Positions 28,958 to 37,384 of a stretch of DNA of 64,000 nucleotides are shown piece by piece. Position numbers and translations under genes: made by a program. Origin of the DNA: Myxococcales bacterium (GTDB lineage: Bacteria > Myxococcota_A > Bradymonadia > REDH01). The stretch covers positions 27,406 through 91,405 of the forward strand of contig JACKDJ010000020.1 of the NCBI GenBank assembly GCA_020633625.1, in the 5' to 3' direction. How positions within the stretch are numbered: position 1 is the first letter of the stretch; each line of letters opens with the position of its first letter. The notes under the pieces were generated by a model. That model had not been told where the DNA came from, did no database searches, and saw nothing but the letters and a program-made list of their open reading frames with translations.

Positions 28958-29721
28958 CCGAGCACCGCCTCGAGCCCGCGCAGCCACGCCCCTCGGTCGC
29001 TCGTGCGCCGCGGACCGCTGACAAGTGTGACCGTCCCGACCCCTTCGGGCACGTTCGACAGGACGGGTTCGGCGCGATCTCCGTCGCCGGTCCGGAGCAG
29101 CCGCAGCTCCTCGGTCCAGAGCTGCCCCGACTCGTCGCGATAGAGCGAGAGCTCCGGGCACGGGATGCGGACGCGCTCAATGCGGACGTGGGTGCTCGCT
29201 CGGTTTGTGATCCGCACCGATGAGACTGCGCGGATCGGCGTGCGGGGCACGTCGGCGAGCCGGAGCCGCGCGCCGGTCCGCGACGCGTAGCACAGCTCTC
29301 CGACACGCGTCGACGGGCCGAACCATGTGTCCGAGAGCCGCACGGTCGGGACCTCGGTGAGGCTGGCGCCGCGCTCTCCGACGCGCAGCGCCACCATCAG
29401 CGGCGACGAAACGAACAGCCGCACGGTCTCGCCGGCGAGCACGTAGATCGGCGTCTCGGGGCGCGCGACGACCGGCCGGTCGAGGAGCCGCGGCTCGATG
29501 TGCACGACGGCTGCGGCGCCATCACTCCCGGCGAACCGGACGACATCGAGCGACGGGAGCGGCTTCGGCGACCGTACGTCGAGCGCCCCCTCATGCTCGA
29601 CGGCGACGGTCCAATCGCCCGCACCCCAGCGGATCTGCAGGTTCAGCGGCCCAAAGCTGCGCTCGGCAACACCGTCGGGCGAGACCTCGATGGGCGCCCA
29701 CTGGGCGTCATAAGCTTCCAT
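28954..29721 (-). CDS. DUF432 family protein paired with MscS
   Basis: A 255-residue soluble protein with a predicted mostly beta structure, matching by memory the DUF432 family. Recognisable segments are FGPLNLQIRWGAGDW, an RPETPIYVLAGETVRLFVSSPL stretch and TWFGPSTRVGELCYASRT. No signal peptide or membrane helix is visible. It precedes and overlaps mscS by 4 nt, an arrangement I recall for other DUF432 genes, which suggests an accessory or regulatory role for the channel. Function is not known. Confidence 0.75.
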   Translation of the reverse strand: MEAYDAQWAPIEVSPDGVAERSFGPLNLQIRWGAGDWTVAVEHEGALDVRSPKPLPSLDVVRFAGSDGAAAVVHIEPRLLDRPVVARPETPIYVLAGETVRLFVSSPLMVALRVGERGASLTEVPTVRLSDTWFGPSTRVGELCYASRTGARLRLADVPRTPIRAVSSVRITNRASTHVRIERVRIPCPELSLYRDESGQLWTEELRLLRTGDGDRAEPVLSNVPEGVGTVTLVSGPRRTSDRGAWLRGLEAVLG

Positions 29722-29788
29722 AGCATCACTCCGCGGTCATGCTCGTGCCGCGGACCCGTCGAGTCAAGGTCGAGGCCGTCCCGACGAG

Positions 29789-31150
29789 CTAGCGCGACAC
29801 GGCTTCGGCGTCGAAGACGGCGACCAGCTCTACGTGCGGTGTCCGCGGGAACATGTCGACGAGCGTCAGCTGGCGCGCGGACCATCCCGCGCTCTGGAGC
29901 GCCGCCGCGTCGCGTGCCAGCGCGGCGACGTCGCAGGAGACGTAGATCAGCCTCGAACCGACGAACCCTGCCAGCGCGCCGACAACCGCCGCGGGGAGCC
30001 CACCGCGGGCGGGATCGACGACGACGGTGCTGTACTCATGGAGCCGCGAGGTCAGCTCCGGTGGGAGCCCCCGTTCGAGATCCCAGGCGCGAAACGACCC
30101 GCGGGCGGCGTCGCCTACCGTACGCCATGCGTTCGCGGCCGCCTGGATCGCGTGCCCGGCGCCCTCGACGGCGTCGACGTCCCAGCCCGCGCCGAGCAGT
30201 GGCAGCGTGAAGTTCCCCGCGCCCGAGAAGAGCTCCAGAAGCGGAGCGCCGGGGGCCGGCGGCGCACCACATGCGTCGAGAACGGCGCGTTGGAGCCGAC
30301 CGTTGAGGCGACCGTTCGCCTGGCTGAAACCACCGACCGGCTCGCGGACCACGACAGACTGCGCCCCAGCCAGCGGTCGCCGACGATGAACCTCACCGTC
30401 GCCGAGGAGCACGCGCGTCCGGCGCCCCGACGCCAGCGCGATCGTGGTGATCCCGTCGAGTGGCGGCATCCGGTCCAGGCGCGCGCGGACGGTCCGAAAT
30501 GCGTGCGTCGCGTCCGAGGCGTCGAGCTCCGCCGTCAGCGCCACCCCCTGCCGCTCGTCGTCCCACTCGACGAAGACCGACGAGACGGCTGGGATGCGGG
30601 CGAAGAGCGCCCGGATGGTCGGTCTAGTCGCGTCGAGCTCGGGGCGAAGCACCGCGCATCGATCTGTCCCTACCAGCCGGTGGGAGCCGGCCGCGAGGAA
30701 GCCCACCTCTCCGTCGGAGCCGAGACGTAGCCGGGCGCGCTCGCGGTAGCTCCGTGGCTCAGTGGCGGCGATCACGTCGAGCTCCGGGAACGCCGCCCCT
30801 CGCCCGATGCGCGTCAGCGTCTGTGCCGCCTCGCGCGCCTTGATCGCGAGCTCCTCGTCGTAGGGGAGGCGCCAAAACCTGCAGCCGCCGCACTCCGCCT
30901 CGACCGGGCACTCGGGCACAACGGCGACCGGCGACTCGTCGAGCAGATCCAGGACGGTCGCCCGGACGAAGCGCGGGCGGAGCTGCTCGATCCGAGCCAG
31001 TACGCGGTCGCCCGGCACACCCCGGTCCAAGAACACCGTGAGTCCCGGCTCCTCGCCAAGCCGCGAGATGGCGTCACCGCCGTTCGCGATCGACGTGACG
31101 GTCAGCGTGACCTGGTCGCCGCGTCGGAGTGCCGCGAGGGGTGCCGTCAC
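29789..31150 (-). CDS. RumA/TrmA-type RNA (uracil-5-)-methyltransferase
   Basis: A SAM-dependent RNA m5U methyltransferase (RlmC/RlmD/TrmA group) of 453 residues. It has an N-terminal TRAM domain (about 8-66), a 4Fe-4S-type Cys set (CPVEAECGGC and the Cys in GTDRC), FSQANGRLN, the SAM motif LELFSGAGNFTLPL, VVDPARGGLP and the catalytic YVSCD. The GTG start at 31150 overlaps the rimO stop by 4 nt; the longer upstream frame is rimO out of frame. The cluster and TRAM favour an rRNA substrate, but which uridine cannot be told. Confidence 0.9.
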   Translation of the reverse strand: MTAPLAALRRGDQVTLTVTSIANGGDAISRLGEEPGLTVFLDRGVPGDRVLARIEQLRPRFVRATVLDLLDESPVAVVPECPVEAECGGCRFWRLPYDEELAIKAREAAQTLTRIGRGAAFPELDVIAATEPRSYRERARLRLGSDGEVGFLAAGSHRLVGTDRCAVLRPELDATRPTIRALFARIPAVSSVFVEWDDERQGVALTAELDASDATHAFRTVRARLDRMPPLDGITTIALASGRRTRVLLGDGEVHRRRPLAGAQSVVVREPVGGFSQANGRLNGRLQRAVLDACGAPPAPGAPLLELFSGAGNFTLPLLGAGWDVDAVEGAGHAIQAAANAWRTVGDAARGSFRAWDLERGLPPELTSRLHEYSTVVVDPARGGLPAAVVGALAGFVGSRLIYVSCDVAALARDAAALQSAGWSARQLTLVDMFPRTPHVELVAVFDAEAVSR

Positions 31151-32520
31151 GCGCGGACGACGCCCAGCAGATCGTATTCGGACGCGTCGTCGATCTCGAC
31201 GTCGACGAACGAGCCTGGGGTGACGACCCGCGCGCCGTCGTCGAACGAGAGGTAGACGACGCCGTCGATGCCGAGCGCCTGTCCGTAGTAGCGGCCTTCG
31301 AGGACGAGTTCGTGCTCGTCGGAGACGCCGTCGACGAGGACGCGCATCGTCTCGCCGATGAGCGCCTCGTTCTTCTGGCGGCTGATGGGCTGCTGGAGTG
31401 CCATGAGGTGGTCGCGGCGCTCCTCTGCGACTTCTTGCGGCACCGCTCCCGGAAGGTCGACGGCGGCCGTGTTCTCTTCGGGCGAGTACGCAAAGACGCC
31501 GACGCGGTCGAAGCGGACCTCTTCGACCCAGCGGCACAGCTCGTCGAACTGGGCGTCCGTCTCGCCGGGGAAGCCGGTGATGAACACGGTGCGCAGCACC
31601 ATCCCGTCGACGCTGCGGAGCCGATCGATCAGCTCTCGCTGCGCATCGCGGCGCACGTTCCGGCGCATCGCGCGCAGGATGTCGTCGGAGATGTGCTGCA
31701 GGGGCATGTCGACGTAGGGGACGACCTTTCCGCCAGACCCGAGGATGTCGATCAGCCGGTCGGTGAAGTTCCACGGGTAGGCGTAGTGGAGCCGGATCCA
31801 CTCGATGCCGTCGACGTCTTCGAGCGCGACGAGAAGCCGCTCGAGCCCGTCGCGGTTGCCGAGATCGACGCCGTAGCTCGTCAGATCCTGTGCGATCAGG
31901 GCGAGCTCCTTGACACCGGACGCCGCCAACAGGCGCGCCTCTCGCACGAGGTCATCGAGGGGGCGGGAGACCTGCGGGCCGCGGATCTTGGGGATGATGC
32001 AGAAGCTGCAGCTCCGGTTGCAGCCCTCGGCGATCTTCAGATACGCGCTGCCCCCGCGGATGGTGTTCACGCGGTCTTCGTCGGCGGTGTAGAGCGCGGA
32101 CCCGGCGGTGATGTAGGTCCGCTCCGGGAGCTCGCCGGCGAGTGCGCGGGTGATGCGCTTGAACTCGTTGGTGCCGAGGAAGTAGTCGACCTCGGGGATT
32201 TCGGCCGCGAGCTCGGCGCCGTAGCGCTGGGCCATGCACCCGGTGACGACGAGTCGCTTCGCCGTGCCCTGATTCTTGTAGTCCGCGAGGTCGAGGATCG
32301 CGTCGATCGACTCCTGCTTCGCGGACTCGATGAACGCGCATGTGTTGACGACGAGGAGGTCCGCGCGCTCCGGGTCGTCGACGACCTCGTAGCCGTCGCC
32401 GCGCATCAGGCCGAGCATCAGCTCGGAGTCGACCCGGTTCTTGGGGCATCCGAGGCTGACGACGTGGACCCGCTTGGGGGCGAGCCGATCGATCAGGGAG
32501 AACGACTCGCCGTGGGCCAT
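31147..32520 (-). CDS. rimO: Ribosomal protein S12 methylthiotransferase RimO
   Basis: A radical SAM methylthiotransferase acting on S12 (beta-methylthiolation of an aspartate). The 457-residue protein has the N-terminal cluster cysteines in VVSLGCPKNRVDSE, VNTCAFIESA and VTGCMAQRYG, the radical SAM motif EGCNRSCSFCIIPKIRG, and a C-terminal TRAM domain. LGCPKN and FIESAKQESID distinguish RimO from MiaB. It starts 4 bp after the GH18-like lipoprotein stop and is translationally coupled to the downstream RNA methyltransferase. Confidence 0.94.
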   Translation of the reverse strand: MAHGESFSLIDRLAPKRVHVVSLGCPKNRVDSELMLGLMRGDGYEVVDDPERADLLVVNTCAFIESAKQESIDAILDLADYKNQGTAKRLVVTGCMAQRYGAELAAEIPEVDYFLGTNEFKRITRALAGELPERTYITAGSALYTADEDRVNTIRGGSAYLKIAEGCNRSCSFCIIPKIRGPQVSRPLDDLVREARLLAASGVKELALIAQDLTSYGVDLGNRDGLERLLVALEDVDGIEWIRLHYAYPWNFTDRLIDILGSGGKVVPYVDMPLQHISDDILRAMRRNVRRDAQRELIDRLRSVDGMVLRTVFITGFPGETDAQFDELCRWVEEVRFDRVGVFAYSPEENTAAVDLPGAVPQEVAEERRDHLMALQQPISRQKNEALIGETMRVLVDGVSDEHELVLEGRYYGQALGIDGVVYLSFDDGARVVTPGSFVDVEIDDASEYDLLGVVRA

Positions 32521-32524
32521 GGAG

Positions 32525-33835
32525 CTAGTCCTCCGACGCCGCGGCTTCGAAGACGGTCGCAGCTACCGGAAGCAGTGCGCCGCCGCGGTCGAGGCTCATG
32601 TCCCAGCCGACGACGCCGCGGAGCCCCTGCGCGACGACGAAGTCGGCCTTGGCCTGCATCGAGACGCGGTCCTCGTACGAGACGAAGATCTGCTGCGTGT
32701 TCGAGTAGAGCCAAGGCACCTGGCGCTCGTCGTCGAAGAAGCGCTCGAACCCGGTCGGGATCGGCTCCAGATCGTCGTAGGCCCACAACCCGGGCTCGGC
32801 CTCGAACGTGCCGGGGGCCGGGCCGGACGCGACCTGCTCGAGGCCGTCGTCGCGCGAGCTCACGTCGGCCCACGCCCAGCCGTAGAGCGGGACGCCGATC
32901 GAGAGCTTGCTGACGTCGGCGCCCGTCTCCCGCCACGCAGAGACGACGAGATCGACGCTATAGCCGAACGGCGCAAACAGCGACGACGCGAAGCCGGTTG
33001 TAAGCTGCCATGTGCCGGCAAAGTCAAAGCTCAGCGTCGCGGCGGAATCGACGATATCGACCGCCTCGCGCAGCGACTCGGGCGGAACGACGAGGAGGTC
33101 GCCGGGGCCGAAGAACGAGAGCTCATAGTGCTCGCCCTCGGGCGCAGCGTCGTCGAGTCCGGCGCGGGTCGCCCGGAGCAGCTCGACGTAGTTCGGCCAG
33201 TCGTCGTCGCCGCCGGGACCATAGATTCCGCCCAGCACAGGAGTTTCCCAGCTCACATCGAGCCCACCAGCACCGACCGACGCTACCAGCGCAGCACACG
33301 TGGAGGCGAACCGCTCGCGGGTCTCGTCGGTGGACGCGACCGCGGAGAAGTGCTCGGACCCCATCCCGAACCCACCGACCGAGATCGCCACCGCGGGCCC
33401 CCCGTCGACGATCAGCGAGCGGATCGCATCTGCGTCGCCGTCGCTGCCGAAGGCGCAGGTCCCGTCGGCCGCCACCGTGGCGAAGCCGACGCTGAGGTGG
33501 GTCGTCCCCGAGAAGTCGAGGTCAGCCAGCTCGACGCCGCGCCGCTCGAGCGCGCGCAGGTCGATACCGCCAGTGATGCGGCGCGGCCCGACGAACGGCG
33601 GAGGCCCGACATCGGGGCCGCGATCGGGCGCTACGTCCTCCGTCGGGTCCTCGACGGCGTCTTCGACGACCTCGGGGGAGACGTCGCCGTCGGTGTCGGG
33701 GGTGACTTCGGTAGGAGCGTCGACGGACGTGTCCTCAGACGCGTCGGGGTCTCCGTTGTCGCTCGAGCACCCGCCGAGCACGAGCCCGGAGGCGAGCACG
33801 GCGCTTGCTGCGCCGCAGAAGAACGCGGACTTCAC
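32525..33835 (-). CDS. GH18-like lipoprotein with degenerate catalytic motif
   Basis: A 436-residue lipoprotein lipidated at about Cys23 (LVLGGCSS), followed by an Asp/Glu/Val/Pro spacer (about 27-80) and a glycoside hydrolase family 18-like barrel: AISVGGFGMG (about 150-159) and GGLDVSWETPV (190-200). The GH18 signature DxxDxDxE keeps its second Asp (D193) and the acid Glu (E197), but the first Asp is Gly and the third is Ser195. Chitinase activity is therefore doubtful; a chitin- or glycan-binding role on the surface is equally possible. Confidence 0.78.
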   Translation of the reverse strand: MKSAFFCGAASAVLASGLVLGGCSSDNGDPDASEDTSVDAPTEVTPDTDGDVSPEVVEDAVEDPTEDVAPDRGPDVGPPPFVGPRRITGGIDLRALERRGVELADLDFSGTTHLSVGFATVAADGTCAFGSDGDADAIRSLIVDGGPAVAISVGGFGMGSEHFSAVASTDETRERFASTCAALVASVGAGGLDVSWETPVLGGIYGPGGDDDWPNYVELLRATRAGLDDAAPEGEHYELSFFGPGDLLVVPPESLREAVDIVDSAATLSFDFAGTWQLTTGFASSLFAPFGYSVDLVVSAWRETGADVSKLSIGVPLYGWAWADVSSRDDGLEQVASGPAPGTFEAEPGLWAYDDLEPIPTGFERFFDDERQVPWLYSNTQQIFVSYEDRVSMQAKADFVVAQGLRGVVGWDMSLDRGGALLPVAATVFEAAASED

Positions 33836-34095
33836 TTGCAGACCTCTTCGCAGGTGCGCCGCCGGCTCGTCGCGTCTTCACGCGAGCCGCCCAGCGGCGG
33901 AAGGCGGAGCCTACCAGTCGGGAGGCACCGCGCGGCACAACTAACGCCAAGGTGCGGTGTCACGCAAGACCCGGTGACCGTTCCAGCGCGCGACAGCGAA
34001 CGCTCGGGGCGCTCCCGCCGAAGGCGGCCCACGCCCTGCGCGGGCCTCGCGTCACGCGCTTGACGAACCCACGGGATGGTGGTCCAAGCGGGCAC

Positions 34096-34593
34096 ATGAA
34101 GATCGAAAACAACAAGGCAGTCGCTGTCCACTACCGCCTGCAAGACGCAGACGGGATCCTCCTCGACACCTCCCGCGGCGGTGACCCGCTGTGGTACCTG
34201 CACGGCCACGGACAGCTCGTCCGCGGCGTCGAGCGGGGCCTCGACGGTCACGCGGTCGGCGACAAGTTCGAGCTCGTCGTGAGCGCAGAGGACGGCTACG
34301 GGACGGCCGACCCGCGGCTCGACGGTGCTTTCCCGATGAGCGCGTTCCCGGCGTCCGCTCGCAAGAACCTCCGCGTCGGCGAGGAGTTCCAGGCGCCCGA
34401 TCCGCGCGACTCCAAGAAGAAGGTCGTGTACCGCGTCGTCGACCTCGTCGGCGAGCACGTGCACGCCTCGGCGAATCACCCGCTCGCCGACGTCGACCTC
34501 CACTTCGACCTCGAGGTCGTCGAGGTGCGCGATGCGACCCCGGAAGAGATCGCGCACGGACACGTGCACGTCCACGGCCACCACCATCACTGA
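34096..34593 (+). CDS. slyD: SlyD-type FKBP peptidyl-prolyl isomerase
   Basis: A 165-residue cytosolic peptidyl-prolyl cis-trans isomerase and chaperone. The FKBP part has VAVHYRLQDADG and GVERGLDGHAVGDKFEL. The insert-in-flap region and NHPLADVDLHFDLEVVEVRDAT with EEIAHGH are typical of SlyD. A short His-rich tail, HGHVHVHGHHHH, could bind nickel or zinc. The ATG at 34096 starts at the usual MKIENNKAV; an open frame upstream lacks homology. It is divergent from the GH18-like gene; the 260-bp gap holds a TTGACG at 34060 but no convincing -10. Confidence 0.93.
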   Translation: MKIENNKAVAVHYRLQDADGILLDTSRGGDPLWYLHGHGQLVRGVERGLDGHAVGDKFELVVSAEDGYGTADPRLDGAFPMSAFPASARKNLRVGEEFQAPDPRDSKKKVVYRVVDLVGEHVHASANHPLADVDLHFDLEVVEVRDATPEEIAHGHVHVHGHHHH

Positions 34594-35542
34594 GCTGCGC
34601 AGGCTCGTCGCGGCCGCCGGGGTCGGCGTCCTCACGCTCGCCGCCGGCTGCCGACCCGATCGCGGGGCCGCGGCCCCCATCGTAGCTGCGCCCGTGTCGC
34701 CGGCCAGCGGGCCGGACGTCCGCTCCGTCGCTCCGGCGGCTAACCTCTCGGGCGAAGAGACCCCGGATCCGGTGCAGTTCATCGCGTGGAACATCAACGC
34801 GGGGACCGGGGAAAACGACCAGCAGCTACCGTTCATCTCCGAGGTCCTGCGCGGCCTGAGCGAGATCGAGCTGGTCGCCCTCGTCGAGGCCGAGCCCGGC
34901 TGGCTGTCGCAGCTCGAGAATGCGGCGGACGCGTCTGGCCGCGACTTCGGGCTGGCGACCGGCGAGCACGGCTGCGACCTACGGATCGCCCTGCTCTTCG
35001 CGGCTGACCGCTGGGAGTGGCTCGGCACCGAAGAGGTCACCGGGGTCGCGCAGAGCCGCTGCGCACGCGCCCCGCTCGCGGTGTCGCTCCGCGACCGACA
35101 GTCGGGCGACGCGCTCGAGGTCGTCGTGGCCCACCTCTACCGAGGTCGCGGCGACGAGGGCGAGCGGCGGCGGGCCGAAGAGGCGGACGCGCTCGCGGCG
35201 GCGCTCTCACGGACGACGCGGCCCGTCTTACTGCTTGGGGACCTGAACGCAGACTGCCCAACGGCCACCGCCCCGAGGGGTTGTGCGGCCGCGTTCGACG
35301 CGCTGATCGACGGCGGGCTTCGGTGGCACGAGCCTGTGCCGCGAAGCGAGACCACGTGCCGGCACGACATGACCGACATGCTCGACCTGGTCTTCTCGGC
35401 CCGCCTGCCTGACGGGTGGGCGGTGACGACGAGCGTCGTCCACGAGTCGATGTTCTGCGAGCAGATGGCGCGCGGAGCGCACTATCCGATCCGCGGCGAG
35501 CTCACCTTCGGCTCGCCCCTCGACGACGAAGCGGAGCGGTGA
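34532..35542 (+). CDS. Exported endonuclease/exonuclease/phosphatase family protein
   Basis: A 336-residue protein of the EEP fold. Metal and catalytic landmarks are IAWNINAG, LVALVEAEPGW, LLLGDLNADC, MTDMLDLVF and GAHYPIRGE (in place of the common SDHxP). A signal-like stretch LVAAAGVGVLTLAAGC suggests lipidation at about Cys40 after an unusually long Arg-rich leader. The ATG at 34532 has a GAGG six bases upstream and overlaps slyD by 62 nt in another frame; no other ATG, GTG or TTG precedes the hydrophobic stretch. It may cleave nucleic acid or phosphoesters in the envelope; substrate unknown. Confidence 0.8.
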   Translation: MRPRKRSRTDTCTSTATTITELRRLVAAAGVGVLTLAAGCRPDRGAAAPIVAAPVSPASGPDVRSVAPAANLSGEETPDPVQFIAWNINAGTGENDQQLPFISEVLRGLSEIELVALVEAEPGWLSQLENAADASGRDFGLATGEHGCDLRIALLFAADRWEWLGTEEVTGVAQSRCARAPLAVSLRDRQSGDALEVVVAHLYRGRGDEGERRRAEEADALAAALSRTTRPVLLLGDLNADCPTATAPRGCAAAFDALIDGGLRWHEPVPRSETTCRHDMTDMLDLVFSARLPDGWAVTTSVVHESMFCEQMARGAHYPIRGELTFGSPLDDEAER

Positions 35543-35575
35543 CCCCACCGCCTCGCCCCGTCAGCGAGCTCGCGC

Positions 35576-37210
35576 TCAGTCCGCGGACAGTGGGTTGACG
35601 CGGGTGTAGATGCCCGTCGAGAGCGTGCGGATGATGAACGGGGTCGCGCTCAGGTCGGAGCCGAGCCACAGCGTCGCGTCCGACGCGTCGAGGTAGGGCC
35701 CCACGTCGAACTCGTAGTCGGGGGACCCGTTCCCATCGGTGTCGACGCCAAGCCGGAAGTCTCCGGCGGAGCGCGTCGCGGCCGCCGCGAACTGCCCGAA
35801 GGCGACGCTCGCGCCCGCGCGGGTCGCACCGCCCGTCGTCGTATCGTACAGGTCGACGCTCGCGAACGCGGGCGCGCCGTTGAACAGCCGCCACCGCACG
35901 CCCGAGTCGACGCCCTCCTCGACGCGCGAGACCGTCGACAGCGTCGATGGCACCGCGGAGCCCTGCCCGTACAGCGCGACGGTAATGACAGTCCCAACGG
36001 ACGTCGCGGACGGCAGCACAGCGGTCGCGAGAGGCTCGGAGCCTGCGGGCGAGCCCGAAGCGAGGAGGTCGATCTGCGTCGTCCCTGCCGGCACGATCTG
36101 CGCACCCGACGCGTTTCCGTAGCCGAGCTCGCCGACGAACGGCCGCGGCTGGCCGTGCACGTAGGCGGCGATGCCGTTGTTGTCTGGCGACAGGTGGACG
36201 ACCGCGACAAAGGCCTCCGTCGGCTCGGAGCCGGAGCCTTCGGAGCCGGACCCCTCCGACCCGGACCCTTCGGAGCCGGACCCCTCGGACCCGGACCCCT
36301 CCGACCCAGAGCCTTCCGCGAAGTCGAGGCCCGTGCAGATCGACATCTGGTCAGAGCACCCGTGGAGGCGGCAGTTCTCGCACTCCTGAGAGTCAGCGTC
36401 GGTGCAGTCATCGAAGCAGAGTTCCCGCGTGCACTCGCCGCGCTGCAGGAAACACTGGTAGCACCCGTCGCTCAGGCCGGAGGGCGCACCGCACTCGCCG
36501 GAGTTCGCGCACTCTTCGCTGGTGCCATCACACGAAGCCATGCACTCGGCCCCCTGAAGCACGAGCTCATCCGGGTGCTCCGCGACGCTCGTGCGGTCGG
36601 CGTCCGAGGTGCACTCCTCGAACGGCGGCAGGGTGGCGCGCCCCGCGCACTCGGCCACCGCCGTGCAGCTCGCCTGACCGCACGCCCAGCAGGCCTCGTC
36701 CAGCTGCGTGCACACCGCCTCACACGAGTCATGCACGCACTGCATGAAGTCGGCGTAGCAGCCGCGGCACTCTGGGCTCAGCGCCTCCAGACACTCACCC
36801 ACGCAGGCGGTTGGGTCGTCGTTGGTCACGCAGTCGCCGCACACCTGCGGGTCGCGTCGGTGAATGGCCAGCATGTCTGGCCCATTCGTGCACGCGCCGG
36901 GCTCTGTGACGATCGGATCGGGGATGTAGACGTCAGCGCCAGCGTCGCCGCCGTCGCTTGCGTCGCAACCGGCGCCCGAGCAGGCGTCCGCCTCGCCGTC
37001 GGGGATGTCGCCGCCAGCGTCCGACACATCACCGCCGTCGCCGCCTGCGTCGTCCGCAGCGACGCACGCTCCGTTCACACAGACGAGCGCGTCGAATCCA
37101 ACGAGGCAGTCAGCGTTTGTCGTGCAGGCATCATCCTTCTTCGACGGGTCATCGGAGCAGGCGGCGACGCCCGCGACCACTGCCACTGCGAACAGCCAAC
37201 CTCGTCGCAT
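35576..37210 (-). CDS. Cys-rich DUF4397-like lipoprotein (paralogue 1)
   Basis: A 544-residue lipoprotein lipidated at about Cys18 (VAGVAACSDD). An Asp/Gly-rich spacer leads to a region with about thirty cysteines (for example CRGCYADFMQCVHDSCEAVC), an exact six-copy EGSGS linker, and a C-terminal beta domain of DUF4397 type (VVHLSPDNNGIAAYVHGQ, RLFNGAPAFASVDLYDTT). The end (TPFIIRTLSTGIYTRVNPLS) is shared with the neighbouring paralogue. It is probably surface-exposed and disulfide-rich. Convergent with the EEP gene. Function unknown. Confidence 0.8.
   Translation of the reverse strand: MRRGWLFAVAVVAGVAACSDDPSKKDDACTTNADCLVGFDALVCVNGACVAADDAGGDGGDVSDAGGDIPDGEADACSGAGCDASDGGDAGADVYIPDPIVTEPGACTNGPDMLAIHRRDPQVCGDCVTNDDPTACVGECLEALSPECRGCYADFMQCVHDSCEAVCTQLDEACWACGQASCTAVAECAGRATLPPFEECTSDADRTSVAEHPDELVLQGAECMASCDGTSEECANSGECGAPSGLSDGCYQCFLQRGECTRELCFDDCTDADSQECENCRLHGCSDQMSICTGLDFAEGSGSEGSGSEGSGSEGSGSEGSGSEGSGSEPTEAFVAVVHLSPDNNGIAAYVHGQPRPFVGELGYGNASGAQIVPAGTTQIDLLASGSPAGSEPLATAVLPSATSVGTVITVALYGQGSAVPSTLSTVSRVEEGVDSGVRWRLFNGAPAFASVDLYDTTTGGATRAGASVAFGQFAAAATRSAGDFRLGVDTDGNGSPDYEFDVGPYLDASDATLWLGSDLSATPFIIRTLSTGIYTRVNPLSAD
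36227..36316 (-). repeat. Six tandem 15-bp units encoding EGSGS
   Basis: Six in-frame pentapeptides EGSGS connect the Cys-rich and DUF4397-like domains. Synonymous changes between units (GAA/GAG, GGG/GGC, TCC/TCG) show the array is not freshly copied. Confidence 0.9.
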
Positions 37211-37384
37211 CTTTTCTTCTCTGGGCTAGGGTGCACGCACCGATCGCCCGAACTGTAGCCGGGGTCCGAAGCGAACTCCAGCCCTTGGTGTCGGGACCCC
37301 GCCGACGGCGAGCGAGCAGCCCACGGGTTGGCCCATGCCGAGCAGTGCGGTGTGTTCCGCGGCGGGCGCGCGCTCGATGCTTGG

